A DNA stretch of 64,000 nucleotides from Mesostigma viride (GCA_009746045.1 RPFO01000288.1:475855-539854); one strand, 5' to 3'. Shown: positions 22,667 through 33,822, numbered from the stretch's first letter. Made by a program: numbers and translations. The notes: generated by a model not told the origin, from the letters alone.

Positions 22667-25600
22667 ATGACGCGATTTTGCATTGGGACTTTACTGCATC
22701 CACGCGATGCCATCAAGCAAAAACTCAGCAACTTTCCAGGTAATTTGTGTAGGTTTTCTGGTGTTGGAGCTACTTCCCAGTGCTGTCTGGATGCTGGATG
22801 CACCCAATACGAACGCAGTATTTATGCAATATGTATGCAGTGTGAATGCACGGTGGATGCACCCAACATGGATGCATTCAAAGTGCTTGCAAGCAGCTTC
22901 ACCCTTCCTATGAAAGGACCCATCATCCCAACACGCACGCTATAATGAACACAAAAGACTTGCACGACCACAACGACACGCCCAGTCCAGAGTATCGCCT
23001 CGTCCACAACACGGGTCATGTCCACAACGGTGCAACACTGTGCGTGTACATGACTCTGCGTGCATGTCAAGCATATATCCTTTCCCTGGAAGCCTGTACC
23101 TGATCAGTTTATTATTCCTCCTCCCCCCGCCCCGCCTCCCCCCTTTTTTCCGCCGCCCACCCACGCCCGCCCACCGCCACGCACCCCCACTCACCCCCAT
23201 GCACCCCACTCTACCCACCCACCCACCCACCCGGGCCGCACGGCCAGCAACCGTGGGTGAACACGCCAACAAGCCAACCATTCAAGCAACCAACCAACCA
23301 ACCAACCAAACAAACAAACAAACAAACAAACAAACAAACAAACAAACAAACAAACAAACAAACAAACAAACAAACAAACAAACAAACAAACAAACAAACA
23401 AACAAACAAACAAACAAACAAACAAACAAACAAACAAACAAACAAACAAACAAACAAACAAACAAACAAACAAACAAACAAACAAACAAACAAACAAACA
23501 AACAAACAACGGCAGATGCGCACATATTCGCCAAGGATTGGGACACACTGGACGACGCGCCCTCCCCCCCCCAAAAGTCCAGCGGTGCTGACAGCCAGCA
23601 TGCCGAGTTGCTTCACCACGGCGGCGCCGCACTCTACCAAGGTGTCGTTGGCCACGTGCGCACGTCTCCCGTCCGCCACGCCTTCTGCTACCCCGTCCGC
23701 TACGCGCTCGTCAACATCGACCTGCCGCCCACCTGGTGGGCAAGAGCCGAGGGGGGTGGGGAGGGGGAGAAGCGGGGGGTGGATGTGGTGGCGTCCTGTG
23801 ACAACAAGGCGGCAGGAGTGACGGCAGGCGGTATTGACGGCAAGCCGCACCTCTCGGGCGACGAGGCGAGGGCGGTGGCCGGCACTGACGGACCCGTGTA
23901 GGTTGCGTGACGGTTGCGCATGCCTAGGTGCTGCGTAGGTAGGGACTTGTGCAGGTTACGTGACGGTTGCGCATGCCTAGGTGCTGCGTAGGTAGGCATT
24001 TGTGCAGGTTGCGTGATGGCAGGTTGCGCATGCCTAGGTGCTGTGTGGGCTGTGATGGGCCTACGTAGCTTGCACTGCATCCCTGCTTCTTGTACATAGG
24101 TGCTGTGTAGGTCGGGATCCATCCTGGGCGTGTGGGTGCTGCCCGTATGCAGCGCGCTTGGTTGCTGTTTGCTGATCAGCTCTAGCAAATAGGGCCACCA
24201 TGTGCTTGCTTGGCCACAGCGCTGCGCACACACGGCTCGTTTGGTAATTGCGTGCACAGCGCGTCTCACGTTCGCCCGACATTGCTTCACCATTCTACAT
24301 TGCTTCACCATTAATCCTGTCAACACCCCCCGCCTGCCTCTGACCATGTGCCACCACCCCTGCCCCGCACTGCCTCCCTATCCAACCCCCTTTCCCCCCA
24401 CCCCAGCCTGCTGCTGACCATCCCCACCAGCCTGGGCTATGAGCAGAACCCGATCAGCATCTATTTCTGTTACAGCGCGTCGCCCACCAAGGCCGACCCC
24501 TCATGGCCCACCACGCCATGGACGCCCGCCCTGGGAAAGTCCCAGCCGCACGCATCTGCAGGGAAGAAGGGGGGAGACCCCGCCAACACCGCTGCTGCCG
24601 CCGCCCCGCCCCCCTGTGCGCTGCCCCTGGTGCGGTGCATCGCAGAAGTGACCAACACGCCGTGGGGAGAGCGCGTCGTGTTCCCCTTCGCTCCGTACGA
24701 GGACCTGCTGCCCAAGCCGCTGCACGTGAGCCCCTTCCAGGTGAGGAGCCAGGAGGGGTACCAGGCAAGTAAACTGTTGTCTTCACACCTCCTCCATAAC
24801 TCAGCAACCGTCTGCCCAAGCTACTGCATGCGAGCCCCTTCCAGGTGAGGCGCTGGTTGGAGGCAATATCCATTATTTCTCCAAGGAAGCGTTCCGGGTC
24901 TGGCTGCGAGTGTGTTGTTGCACTAGTAGCTTGCTGCACGCGAGCCCGTCTGCCCGTGCCAGGGGAGCGGGCCATTCCGAGTCTGCGCAAATACTATCAA
25001 GCCTCAAGGACGTTCTGCCACACTAGGTCTACAACTAGGTCTGGCGGCAACGTCTCATAACTCTGAGGCGTGAGCAACCTGGACCTGGATCCCATGTCTG
25101 TCCCAGATCAGAGCAGCTTGGAGGAGATAATCGCTTACTGCGACCTTACTGCTTTACTACCTACTAACTCATATACTACATTATGTATTATTATCATGGG
25201 TAGATAATAGTAGATAATGTAGTAGATGGTACAGTAGGTAGTAGATAATGTAGTAGATGGTATAGTAGGTAGTAGATAATGTAGTAGATGATAAAGTAGG
25301 TAGTAGATTATCGTCTACTATGGCTTTACTGGGAAATCTCAGCCTGGCCGCATTGGTCCTAAACTAGCAACCCAAGCGAATCAAGTCCACAATGAATGTG
25401 CACCTCCTGGCCCCAACCCTCATTTACAATATGCTGAAACAAAAAGTGGAAGTGGTGAAAGTTAATGAATTAAGAAGTCGACCCCGTGCCTAATGCTTTC
25501 CCTACTCCTTCCGCACCCACCCCCTTTCTGGCCCACCCCATCTTGATCCCCCCCATTGTCCCCCCCCCCCCTATCTCCGGCCCCCATGCCCGCACGGACT

Positions 25601-26803
25601 TTTCTAAGATTAATCGACCAAATGCCCCCTTCTCTCCCTCCTTACTCCCCCCTCCCCCCCCCAGGACATGGAGTCCTGCTGGCGCATGCAGGCCCACGCG
25701 CCTGGTGCCCAGCTCAAGGTGACCATCACGTGCGCACACCCGACGATGGGCGACTACTTTGTGGCGCGGCTGCAGGCGGGCCGCGTGCCGTCGGCCAGCA
25801 TGCCCCCGAGCCACGCGCTGCCGGACCCGTGGTTCCTTGGCATGCCGCACCGCGTGGCGTTTTGGATCTACTGGCATGCGCTGCTGCTCTGGTGGAAGGG
25901 GGTACGTGGCCATTTGCTGCGGTTCGTTCTCCTTTCTCTAACAAGTGTGAGAGCGTCTGCATGATCATCTGGAATGGGTCTGCTGGGTGCGTTGTTAATC
26001 AATTAATCAATGAATCAGTTTAATTAAGTGGTTAATTTACACGTACACTGCGTCACGTGAGCAGAAGTCCTCAGTGGGATGGAAATGGGATGGGATGGGA
26101 TGGAATGGGTGTGGTCAGTGGTGTTGGTGGGGCAGCTGAGGGGTTGGGTACTTGGAAGGGGAATTGGCTTAGAGGGGGGTGGGGGGTGGGTTGATTTTGC
26201 ATGTGGGTGAGGATTAGGGTGTGGCAGAAGAGGGATGGAGGGACAACCCATTTTACCCAACCCACCAAACCCACCGCCCTGGCATCCTGTCATACTGAAA
26301 CCCGTATCTATCGATTCTTTCCCCTACCATTCACCCTCCCCTACCATTCACCCTGGCCGGGCAGGTGCGCTTACTGTCCCACCCCATCCAGCCCTATTTG
26401 CAGTGGAATGCTTATCGCTGAACAATCGATTCTACCTATCTGATGAAAAACCTTTCCTCCCCCCACCACCCAGGTGCGTTTCCTGTCCCACCCCAAATAC
26501 ACCGACGGCGACGCCTACCGCGGCCGCGTGCTGGACAAGGAGGCCAAGATGAAGCGGGAGCGCGGCGCGTGCCCGGCCAGCCGCGTGCCCACCCTGCCAT
26601 CTGGCACTATGGCATGCCCCGTATCGGCCAAGGACGGTGCCCATGTCGCCACCGCAAAGGGGGCCATGTGCGGCGCGATGGCGTGCCCAGTTTCCGGGAC
26701 CAAGGGAGGCGTGGCGACTGGCAAGGCGTGTGGTGGGGCCAACGGTCTCGGGCCACTCCCGCCTATCCGCTACCGGGATGCTCGGGCGTACCCCTGGTTG
26801 TAA
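22667..26803 (+). CDS. DUF1365 family protein, plant-like, about five exons
   Basis: Firm exons are a first conserved exon ending at 23897, then 24407-24740, 25665-25901 and 26474-26803. They join in phase with GT-AG ends. Family motifs appear in order: ALYQGVVGHVRTSPVRHAFC, VRYALVNIDLP, GYEQNPISIYFCY, EVTNTPWGERV, KPLHVSPFQ, AFWIYWHALLLWW, VRFLSHPKYTDGDAY, and a final RYRDARAYPW. The biochemical role of DUF1365 is not settled; I assign none. The N-terminus is uncertain. A short exon 22667-22739 (MTRFCIGTLLHPRD) joins in phase to an acceptor at 23515-23516, but that acceptor follows an AAAC repeat and lacks a pyrimidine tract. An acceptor near 23576 is the alternative. The last exon carries a low-complexity insert before the conserved end. 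Several introns hold copies of their own splice junctions. Confidence 0.85.
23292..23509. repeat. AAAC microsatellite, over fifty copies
   Basis: An almost perfect run of CAAA units follows a short AACC run. It lies just upstream of the first firm DUF1365 exon. The long frames it opens (Thr-Asn-Lys-Gln on one strand, Cys-Leu-Phe-Val on the other) are not genes. Confidence 0.95.
23898..24060 (+). repeat. 53-bp tandem repeat starting at a splice donor
   Basis: From the exact GT of the intron (23898), a 53-bp unit is present about three times. It begins GTGTAGGTTGCGTGACGGTT, with a shared middle GCGCATGCCTAGGTGCTG. Units restart with GTGCAGGTT. The rest of this intron, up to 24406, has no other feature. 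Confidence 0.88.
24710..24976 (+). repeat. Copies of an exon end plus donor inside the DUF1365 intron
   Basis: The last 31 coding bases of the exon ending at 24740 (GCCCAAGCCGCTGCACGTGA, then GCCCCTTCCAG) with the donor GTGAGG are repeated at 24814-24850. A weaker copy lies at about 24930-24970 (TTGCTGCACGCGAGCCCGTC). The first copy keeps CCAG before GTGAGG, so it is a credible decoy donor. Confidence 0.85.
25185..25320. repeat. AGTAGATAATGTAGT-type repeat in a DUF1365 intron
   Basis: An imperfect unit of about 31 bp (AGTAGATAATGTAGTAGATG, then GTATAGTAGGT) is repeated about four times. The remaining intron, 24980-25660, contains no recognised gene and ends in a C-rich pyrimidine tract before the acceptor. 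Confidence 0.8.
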
Positions 26804-27130
26804 TGGCACGTTGGGGCAAAACATTTTCGCGTGTTTCTTGCGTAACTTTGGCGGCGGCAAGTGGAAACGGCTTTGTGGGTCTTATGTGCTTGGAAAGGTT
26901 TTCTTTGTTGGCGTTGCATCGCTATCCTGGAAGCCGGATTAATTAATAACTTGCACGTGACTGCGTCACATGGCTGCCAATACAGAGTAAAGGGACCTTC
27001 AACCCCTAATAATTAATTAGTTAATTCATTAATTAAGAACATAACTCCGTTGGGAGTATACGTAACACATGGCCCTGAGAAGGGGGCCTATGGTACATTC
27101 TTTTGTAGATAGCTTGTAGATAGCTTAGAC
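26804..27130. other. 3' flank of the DUF1365 gene with a dispersed-repeat fragment
   Basis: About 26945-27010 holds an AT-rich sequence with ACGTGACTGCGTCACATGG and CCAATACAGAGTAAAGG. It is a partial copy of the family seen at about 905-1090, 30270-30440 and 47150-47335. The segment 27045-27110 matches parts of the second family at 27450-27620 in reverse. Confidence 0.6.
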
Positions 27131-27148
27131 CGGTAGGATTGCGTGTAC

Positions 27149-27182
<34 letters not shown>

Positions 27183-27435
27183 GTCCCTCCCTCCCTCCCT
27201 CCCTCCCTCCCTCCCTCCCTCCCTCCCTCCCTCCCTCCCTCCTCCCTCCCTCCCTCCCTCCCTCCCTCCCTCCCTCCCTCCCTCCCTCCCTCCCTCCCTC
27301 CCTCCCTCCCTCCCTCCCCCCCTCCCTCCCTCCCTCCCTCCCTCCCTCCCTCCCTCCCTCCCTCCCTCCCTCCCTCCCTCCCTCCCTCCCTCCCTCCCTC
27401 CCTCCCTCCCTCCCTCCCTCCCTCCCTCCCTCCCT
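27131..27435. repeat. CCAG then CCCT microsatellite
   Basis: About eight CCAG units (from 27149) switch to a near-perfect CCCT run of about 250 bp. This is a homopyrimidine-homopurine tract with mirror symmetry. Spurious Ser-Leu-Pro and Gly-Arg-Glu frames run through it. Confidence 0.95.
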
Positions 27436-27449
27436 CGGGAGGTTAGCTG

Positions 27450-27780
27450 GGCATAGCTTGATAGATCATGGGGGTCAGTGCAGGTGCCCTGGCGCACCTA
27501 GAGCAGGGGTAGTTTACATTCCCACCCTTGCAGCAAGTAGCCTATAATGTATTAAAAGCCATATGCCCCTTCTCAGGGATATGTGCTACAGATACTCCCA
27601 ACGGAGTTATGTTTCTAATTAATTAATTAATAATCTTCTAACCCATGCCAGGCCTTTGAGCTCTGATACAGCATGGTGGTGCAGGTGCACATTGTGCACC
27701 TAGAGCTCAGGTGTCGTTTATACACCCTACCCTTGCAGGAAGTAGCCCAGAATGTATTAAAAGCCATATTTTTTGTTGTC
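27450..27780. repeat. Dispersed repeat family B, two adjacent copies
   Basis: Copies at about 27450-27620 and 27640-27775 share GGTGCAGGTGCACATTG-like sequence, GCACCTAGAGC, GTTTACATTCCCACCCTTGC and GTAGCCYAGAATGTATTA. A third copy lies at 32585-32765. They are AT-rich at the end (AATTAATTAATTAA) and carry ATGCCCCTTCTCAGGG and CTCCCAACGGAGTTATG. No coding capacity was seen. Confidence 0.75.
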
Positions 27781-27954
27781 TCTTTGATATGAGAGAGGTC
27801 CCCAGTTCGATTCCGGCCTGGATTCATTTGGAGATCGCGTTTTTCCGCGTTTTCCGCGGACCGGCACTGAACGCAAATGGTTTTCACCTTTGCGATGCCA
27901 TGAAAGGACCTTTGCGATGCCATGAAAGGACGGCCAAGCCACCAGCCACGAGCG

Positions 27955-28088
27955 GACATGGCTGACGGCGGAGCTCAGAACTTTTGCGTCTGAGCCCCAA
28001 ATTCAGTCAGGCTACTTGCATCAGATGCGTCTTTTCAAGACGCATCTGCTAGTATAATCGGTTACGGCTGTAACGCAGTATTTTGCAA
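27955..28088 (+). promoter_or_regulatory. Conserved 5' leader of the first ORF1-like gene, with hairpin
   Basis: The block GGCTGACGGCGGAGCTCA and CTGAGCCCC recurs before the second ORF1-like gene (about 30797-30840), so it belongs to the element. At 28023-28047 there is a perfect hairpin with 11-bp arms (AGATGCGTCTT and AAGACGCATCT) and a 3-nt loop. In the second copy the hairpin is reduced to about 5 bp. Confidence 0.65.
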
Positions 28089-30043
28089 ATGCCACCAAAA
28101 CGCAGCCTTGACAAACATTTCCAGTTTGAGCTGTCGTCGGCATTCCCACCCCCGACAGCAGCACGTGCGACATCAACTCCTGCGGACGCCAACCTTTTTG
28201 CGCTGATCGAAGCTCTCCCCCCCGGTCTGCCTCCCTCGACGCAGTGCTCTACGCCAAATTCGTCGCCCATTCCCAAGAAAACCCGCACTTCCCATACCAA
28301 ATGGGACGTCCGCCGCTTCGGCGCCGGCCAGCGGGATTTTTGCATCTTGGAAATCTTTACGCTCACGAAAGAACAATGTGACGATGTTATCATGTTCCTG
28401 GCCCGCCATGACGAACTTTTCCTGCCTACCCCTGGCGACAAGGTCACCAAGCCCGCCTGGGAATGGCTGCTTCAAGAACCGGAGGCGTACTTGAAGGCAG
28501 TCATCATGTGCAGCTACCTGCGCTGCGACGCCCACGACATCACCCAGATTGGCTACGCTGGCCTCAGGAGCCTCCTGCATGAGCGCAGACGGGCAGCCAC
28601 AGCAGCTGCAGCATCCCCGCAGAGCAGCACCTCCCCCAGCACGGACTCCATCCGAGCTGCAGTGGCGGAGCAGCTGGCGCCGATGGCTGAGCAGCTCGCC
28701 GCCCTGAACGCGCCTGACGGCCCACTCAACACTCTCTCGGCCAAGGTCAACAACATTGAAGCCAGAGTCGCCCTTAAGCTCCAGCCTCAGTTTACTGCTA
28801 CGCAAGAGCACATTGCCACCAAAGTTTCCGAGGCCACAGCCACTGTGACCACCCGCCTTAACCAGGTGGAAGGCCGAGTCGGCCAAGGCACCGTGAAACT
28901 TGAGGCAGTTGCTGCCAAGGTAGACGCCCTGGCCACGCAGGTCCCCGAGATCGCCGAGCGAACGGCCACCATCGCCGCCCAACCTGCTGGTAGGGCTAGC
29001 GATGACCCCTCGACTCGCGCCTCCTGGGCGGACCTGCTCAAGAGCCAGGCATCCTCTACCACGACCGCCATCACCACCAAGCTCCAGGAGCTGGAAGACA
29101 TGCGCCGCGAGGCCGCTGACCGCGACCGCCGCCGCTGCCGGGTCATCCTCAGGCGCTTCGACATGCTGCCGGAGGAGACCCCAGACTCTCTTCTCGACGA
29201 GCTGAAGAAACAGCTCTTGGCGCGCATGCAGCTGCCAGGTGCGATACTGCAGGGCGCCTACCGCCTGCCCCATCCACGGGCCAAGGCTGGGCCCCCGGCC
29301 GGGCCCACTTCAAATGTTCCGAAAAGTGTGACACTTTTTGTCGTTTTTTTGACTTTCTCGACGATCGTCACTCTGCAGAGTGATTCGTCGTGCGAAATCG
29401 TGCGAAATTGTGCGAAATTTGCTGAAATCGTGTGAAATTTGCTGAAATCGTGCGAATTTGTGCGAAATTTGCTGAAATCGTGCGAAATTTCATGTGAAAA
29501 ATGTCGACGGTAAAAAATTTTGATGTGCACAACGTGTGTGAATTCATGCGAAATTTTGTCAAACGTCACTCCCCAAAACGACCCTTGGTTGAAATCCATG
29601 CGAAATCGTGCGAAATCATGCAAAATTGTGCGAAATCGTGCGAAATCGTGCGAAAATGTGTGAAAATTTTGCGAAAATCACGCGAAAATCACGCGAACTC
29701 GTGCGAATTTTTTTTTTTTTTTTGCGAAAATGGCGAAAAAGTGTCACACACTTGGCTTGGACGGCGGAACATTTGAAGTGGGCCCGGCCCCCCTCCAGTG
29801 GTCCTCACCTTCAGCGACATCACAGCCCGAGTTCGGTTCCTCTCTCGCCGCAAGAAGCTGGTGGACACCTCCTGGTCGCTTGAGGACGACCTGACGCCAG
29901 CCCAGCAGCAGCAACGCCGCGATCAGTGGCCCGACTACATCCGCCACAAGACCAACCCTGAGAAGCCCCAAGTGTACTGGCGGGGTGGGGACCTCTATGT
30001 CAACAAGAAACTGTGGAAGCCCCCCCGGGCTTCCCCGGGATAG
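28089..30043 (+). CDS. ORF1-like protein of a non-LTR retroelement, split by an insertion
   Basis: The frame opens at an ATG at 28089 (MPPKRSLDKHFQFELSSAF). It runs through a helical, coiled-coil-like middle (KVNNIEARVALKLQPQFTAT and similar) and an LINE-ORF1-style part (RRRCRVILRRFDMLPEE). It is then interrupted at 29297-29789 by an inverted-repeat element. The remainder continues (VVLTFSDITARVRFLSRRKK, DDLTPAQQQQRRDQWPDY, VYWRGGDLYVNKKLW) to a TAG at 30041-30043. The layout of coiled coil, nucleic-acid-binding middle and basic C-terminal domain is that of L1-type ORF1 proteins, which bind element RNA. No reverse transcriptase ORF2 lies nearby, so the copy is partial or non-autonomous. The insertion destroys the frame unless it is removed. 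Family assignment is by architecture and not by a strong motif. Confidence 0.65.
29297..29789. mobile_element. 493-bp MITE-like element with 25-bp perfect terminal inverted repeats
   Basis: The left end starts GGCCGGGCCCACTTCAAATG and ends its repeat at 29321. The right end, 29765-29789, is its exact reverse complement. The interior is built from degenerate GCGAAATCGT repeats (29390-29710) and has no coding capacity. It sits inside an ORF1-like gene whose frame resumes on the other side. Flanking C-runs make the target duplication ambiguous (perhaps CCCC). Confidence 0.85.
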
Positions 30044-30796
30044 AGCACTCCAGCTAGTTGTCTAGATGGGGGCAATCGATGATGGGATAGCTTAGGCATT
30101 ACAGCACTTGAAACGATATTAGCGCACAGCGTTATAGTACCTTCAATTAGCTCTGGCACCTTGTGGCCATCAGCTTGCGCCTTAATTAGCCGACGTCTTG
30201 AGCCCACCTCACATTTGTAGCATAAGCTATGCGTCAGCCTACCTATGGTATTGCACTGGTTGTATTGCACCCACAGCACTTGTTGCGCCCCGGCACCATG
30301 CCGTGGAGAGAGCGCTCTGTGGCCTGCCCACCTGCGGCAGTGAGAGAAGCTAGGGCGCCCTCCCTCCTTCTCGCTGTGTATATAGGGTTGAAGGTTCCTT
30401 TACTCTGTATTGGCACCCACGTGACGCAGTCACGTGCTTATTAATTAATTAATTAATTCACCTTTGCGGCGTGCCAAATCAGAATATGCCCCTTCTCAGG
30501 GATATGTGCTACATGTAGTCATGTACTCCCAACGGATAAATGTTACAATCAGTGAATTTAATTTTAATACATACACGTGTGGACTCCGTCAAGTGAGCAA
30601 ATAACATAGTTGTCTCACGAGCAATGTATATTGCATGAGCCGTGTGGGGTAAAATTTTGGTGTGGATGCGTGAAGGTCAGGCATTCTTTTCCCTCAATCC
30701 GTTAGGGATCGAGGCGAGGAGCGCATGCATTAGCGCTTAGTGCATCAAACCAAACACGAGATGGCCACGAGCCACGAGCCAAGAGCCACGAGGTAG
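30044..30796. other. Spacer between the two ORF1-like genes, with dispersed-repeat copies
   Basis: About 30270-30440 is a reverse-oriented copy of family A: CTAGGGCGCCCTCCCTCC, TATTGGCACCCACGTGACGC and AGTCACGTGC match the reverse complement of 905-1090. About 30480-30545 matches the end of family B (ATGCCCCTTCTCAGGGATAT). No gene is seen. Confidence 0.7.
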
Positions 30797-30920
30797 CCAT
30801 GGCTGACGGCGGAGCTCATAACTTTCACGTTTGAGCACCGACATTAGCCGTGAATATCACAATCGACGCGTCTTTCTACGACGCACATGCTGATATAATT
30901 TTCCGAAGCTATTACGCAAT

Positions 30921-32328
30921 ATGTGACGAGCAAGCGCTCATCTACGCAACGCAGTCTGGCGAATGCGTTAAGCCCTGAAAATACGTCTGCAGCTCCGGCT
31001 GCAGCTTCGCCATCAGGTCCCGCAGGCAGCGGTGACACTAGTCGCGCACTGGTGCTCGCCCAGCCCCCGGGGCTTGCCTCGCCATCTGCCTCGCTTGAGC
31101 CCAAGCGCAGTCGCCCTGCCGAGCCGCACTGGGACGAGATCGCCTTTGACATCAACGAATATGGCTTCTGGAAACGCTGTCCAGGGGTCTTCATGGACGA
31201 CTTGTTTTTTGGCAATCACGCCTCGCTTGTGGACCTGTGCTCGCACCTGTGCTCCCACAACCGCGGCTGGCGCTGGCCAGGTGGCCAGCCTGCCGACCCC
31301 GTCGAGGATCTCCCACGAATTGCCCGCATGAATCGCCCCAAGCTCCAACGCTTCGCCCTCTGCTCTCTCCTCGGGCGCTCCGACGCCGAGATCTGGGCTC
31401 CCCCCCCACCGCCCCCCACCGTTGCGACTCACCGTTGAGAATCCATCGTCCGCGCCCTCCTCAAGGAAGCTTTCGAGCAGCACGTGACCCCCCTTGCCAC
31501 AGATGTGGCGGCAATGGGCGGCACGCTGGCTGCTGAGCTCCCCACCATCCCCACCGCCACTGCCACCCTCCTCGCCTCCACCCCCACCCCCCCCTCCGCC
31601 TCCACCGCCTCCATCACCGCCCAGCTCCGCGACATCGACCAGCGTCTTAAGGACAGTGCCATCGCTATCGAGGTCCTGCAGAACACCGCAGGCCTCACCG
31701 CCCCGGCGGTGAAGGACATTGCCGCCAAGCCAGCCCCTGCTGGCCTGGCCGGCGATGCTCCTCCCATCGCGACCTGGGCGGACATGCTTAAGCAGCACAC
31801 TACCTCCACCACCTCCGCCGTCGCAGCCCAGATCCAGCAGCAGACGCTTGACCTCCGCGAGGAGGCCGAGCTCGCCAAGCGCAGCCTCAACGCCATACTC
31901 AAGAACTTCGACATGGAGGAAGGTGAGAATTCCGAGAAGCTTGCACGTGCGTTTGAGAGCAAAATCCTTGCACGCATGGGCCTACTTGGTGAGATTAAGC
32001 TGACCGCCCACCGCCTCCCCCGCGCGCGGGGTAAGGCAGGGGCGCCTCCGCTTCTTCTCATCTTTGAGAGCCCAGCGGACAAGATTTCGTTTCTCAGACG
32101 CCGCAAGCGGCTCGAGAAGACTCCCTTCACCGTGGACGACGACTTGACCCTGGCGCAGCAACAACGGCGACGGGAGCCGCTATGGCCGACCCGTACCTCC
32201 AGCTCCGGCAGACCAAGGCGGGCCAGCCGGTGTACTGGAAGGGGACGGCCATCTACGTTGGCCACAAGCCCTGGCACGCGACCCCCTCGACCACCGCGGC
32301 CCCAGCGACTCCAGACACCCCAGCCTAG
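30921..32328 (+). pseudogene. Second ORF1-like copy, degraded
   Basis: This is homologous in layout and in patches to the ORF at 28089 (KRSS near the start, FLRRRKRLEKTPFTVDDDLT, QQQRRRE, QPVYWKGTAIYVGHKPW at the end). Three lesions are visible. The ATG at 30921 is out of frame with the body. A TGA stop lies at 31436-31438. A frame shift near 32180 precedes the conserved C-terminal segment, which ends at a TAG at 32326-32328. Proline- and threonine-rich insertions around 31400 and 31580 are not in the first copy. The conserved leader block and a weakened hairpin lie just upstream. The two copies have diverged strongly, so this is not a recent tandem duplication. Confidence 0.7.
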
Positions 32329-33822
32329 GGGAATACAGCAGCATTTAGTGTAGAATAGTTAGACCGTGGCCTTTGCACATGCCCGCCTACTACAGGCACT
32401 ATACCAGCTGAGGCCTAGCATTTGTAGTCATGTACATGTGTGCCTATGATGAGCCACACTCCAGATGATGCCTAGCTTTATTTCATTATGCAGTGCCCAT
32501 GCAGGGAGTCACTCTCTGCTGAGAAGCCATGCCCTAGCTCTTGTATCGCTATGCTGATCTTCCCCCTCATGACAGGCTCCCCCTTAGCTGGGCATAGCTT
32601 GATACATCATGGGGCTGCAGGTGTCCTGGGGCACCTATAACAAGGGTCGTTTACATTCCCACCCTTGCAGGAAGTAGCTTAGAATGTATTATAGGCTCAT
32701 ATGCCCCCTCTCTGGGCTATGTGCCACAGATACTCCCTACGGAGTTATGTTCCTAATTAATTAATCAAACCAAAAAAGTACTGCTGTACTGATCGCAGTA
32801 TCGCACATTGTTCAGCGTGTACTCAACAGGTTGATCCAGACGAGAGCTTACAATTGATCAATGGTTTCATGAATAGCCCAGTATTTCTTCAATAGACAGG
32901 ACAGAGAAAGAGGCAAAAACTCATGCACTCTGACATCACCCTGCATATTGGGACCACAGCAACTTCGCATCAACCAATGAAGCACCAACATGGATTTGAG
33001 GCAGGTGCCGAGAGATCATTGGCTAGATTCGATGCATCAGCATACAAGAGATGCGATTTTACTGGCAGGTACACTTGCTGCCTATCTGAGGGACTTGAAT
33101 GGACAGTGTGCACGGGTCATCCTATGAAGTCACCTGGGACAACACCATCCGTGATCAACTGGACAATGCTCAATGGCATGTGCACGCATTTCTCACCACC
33201 TATTGCAAGGAACCAGCTGAATTTAAGGTCGCCAAGGGCCCTCTTGCATAGACCCTGGAGGAACCGCAAGACCCTGGCCAAAGCAGCGCAATCAGTTTTA
33301 CGAATTACGATCTGCTCACCTGCTAGTAACAGCACGCACGTGGTCAGCCACGCACTAACCAACTCCAGTGCGCAATGACTGGGAAATTTTTCATCATATT
33401 GTCACGGCTGACTGGGAATGCGGATATCATGACCATTGCCAGGCATCGCCGTCCATGACATGAGGCCGATGGCGTGCACCAGAGGATGCTGCCCCAGCAT
33501 CGCCGGCCTAAGCCGTGTCTGTGAACAACAGACATTGCCATATTCAATTGATGGCACCAAGGGCTAAGTCCATAGTTTAGGCTTATGCATGGCTTCATGG
33601 ATCGGGCGCCATGGACTGGATCACGGCAGTTGATAGGCCGAAGTGGCCCGTCTTGCTAGGCTTTGTGCAACCCAAGCAGGGGCACGTGTTTAGGTTTCAA
33701 GCATACACGTGCCAAGATAGGAGGTCACTTGACTACCGAAACCTTGGGTGACCCCGCCTACACGGGATCACCCTCAGGTCTAGTAGTCAGCAACCCCTAA
33801 GGTTAATTGATCCATGGACTCC
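32329..33822. other. Intergenic region with a family B repeat
   Basis: About 32585-32765 is a copy of the family B repeat (GCATAGCTTGATACATCATG, ACATTCCCACCCTTGCAGGA, ACTCCCTACGGAGTTATG). The rest, including 32800-33800, shows no coding, RNA-gene or repeat signal that I can support. Confidence 0.65.

Noticed and set aside
23040-23591. Thr-Asn-Lys-Gln and Cys-Leu-Phe-Val frames
   Set aside because: They are products of the AAAC microsatellite. Only the downstream part that matches DUF1365 was kept.
27780-27830. tRNA-like T-arm (CCCAGTTCGATTCCGGCC) suggesting a tRNA gene or SINE
   Set aside because: Only a B-box-like segment is visible. No cloverleaf, A box at the right distance or acceptor stem could be drawn. 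A SINE is possible but unsupported. The same holds for AAGTTCGATTCCCATAA near 63850.
28173-29273. Minus-strand 366-codon frame antisense to the ORF1-like gene
   Set aside because: Composition mirrors the GC-rich plus-strand gene, and only the plus strand shows homology to the second copy.
31013-32277. Minus-strand frames of 261-282 codons
   Set aside because: They are shadows of the second ORF1-like copy, with poly-Gly from its proline-rich region. No independent support.
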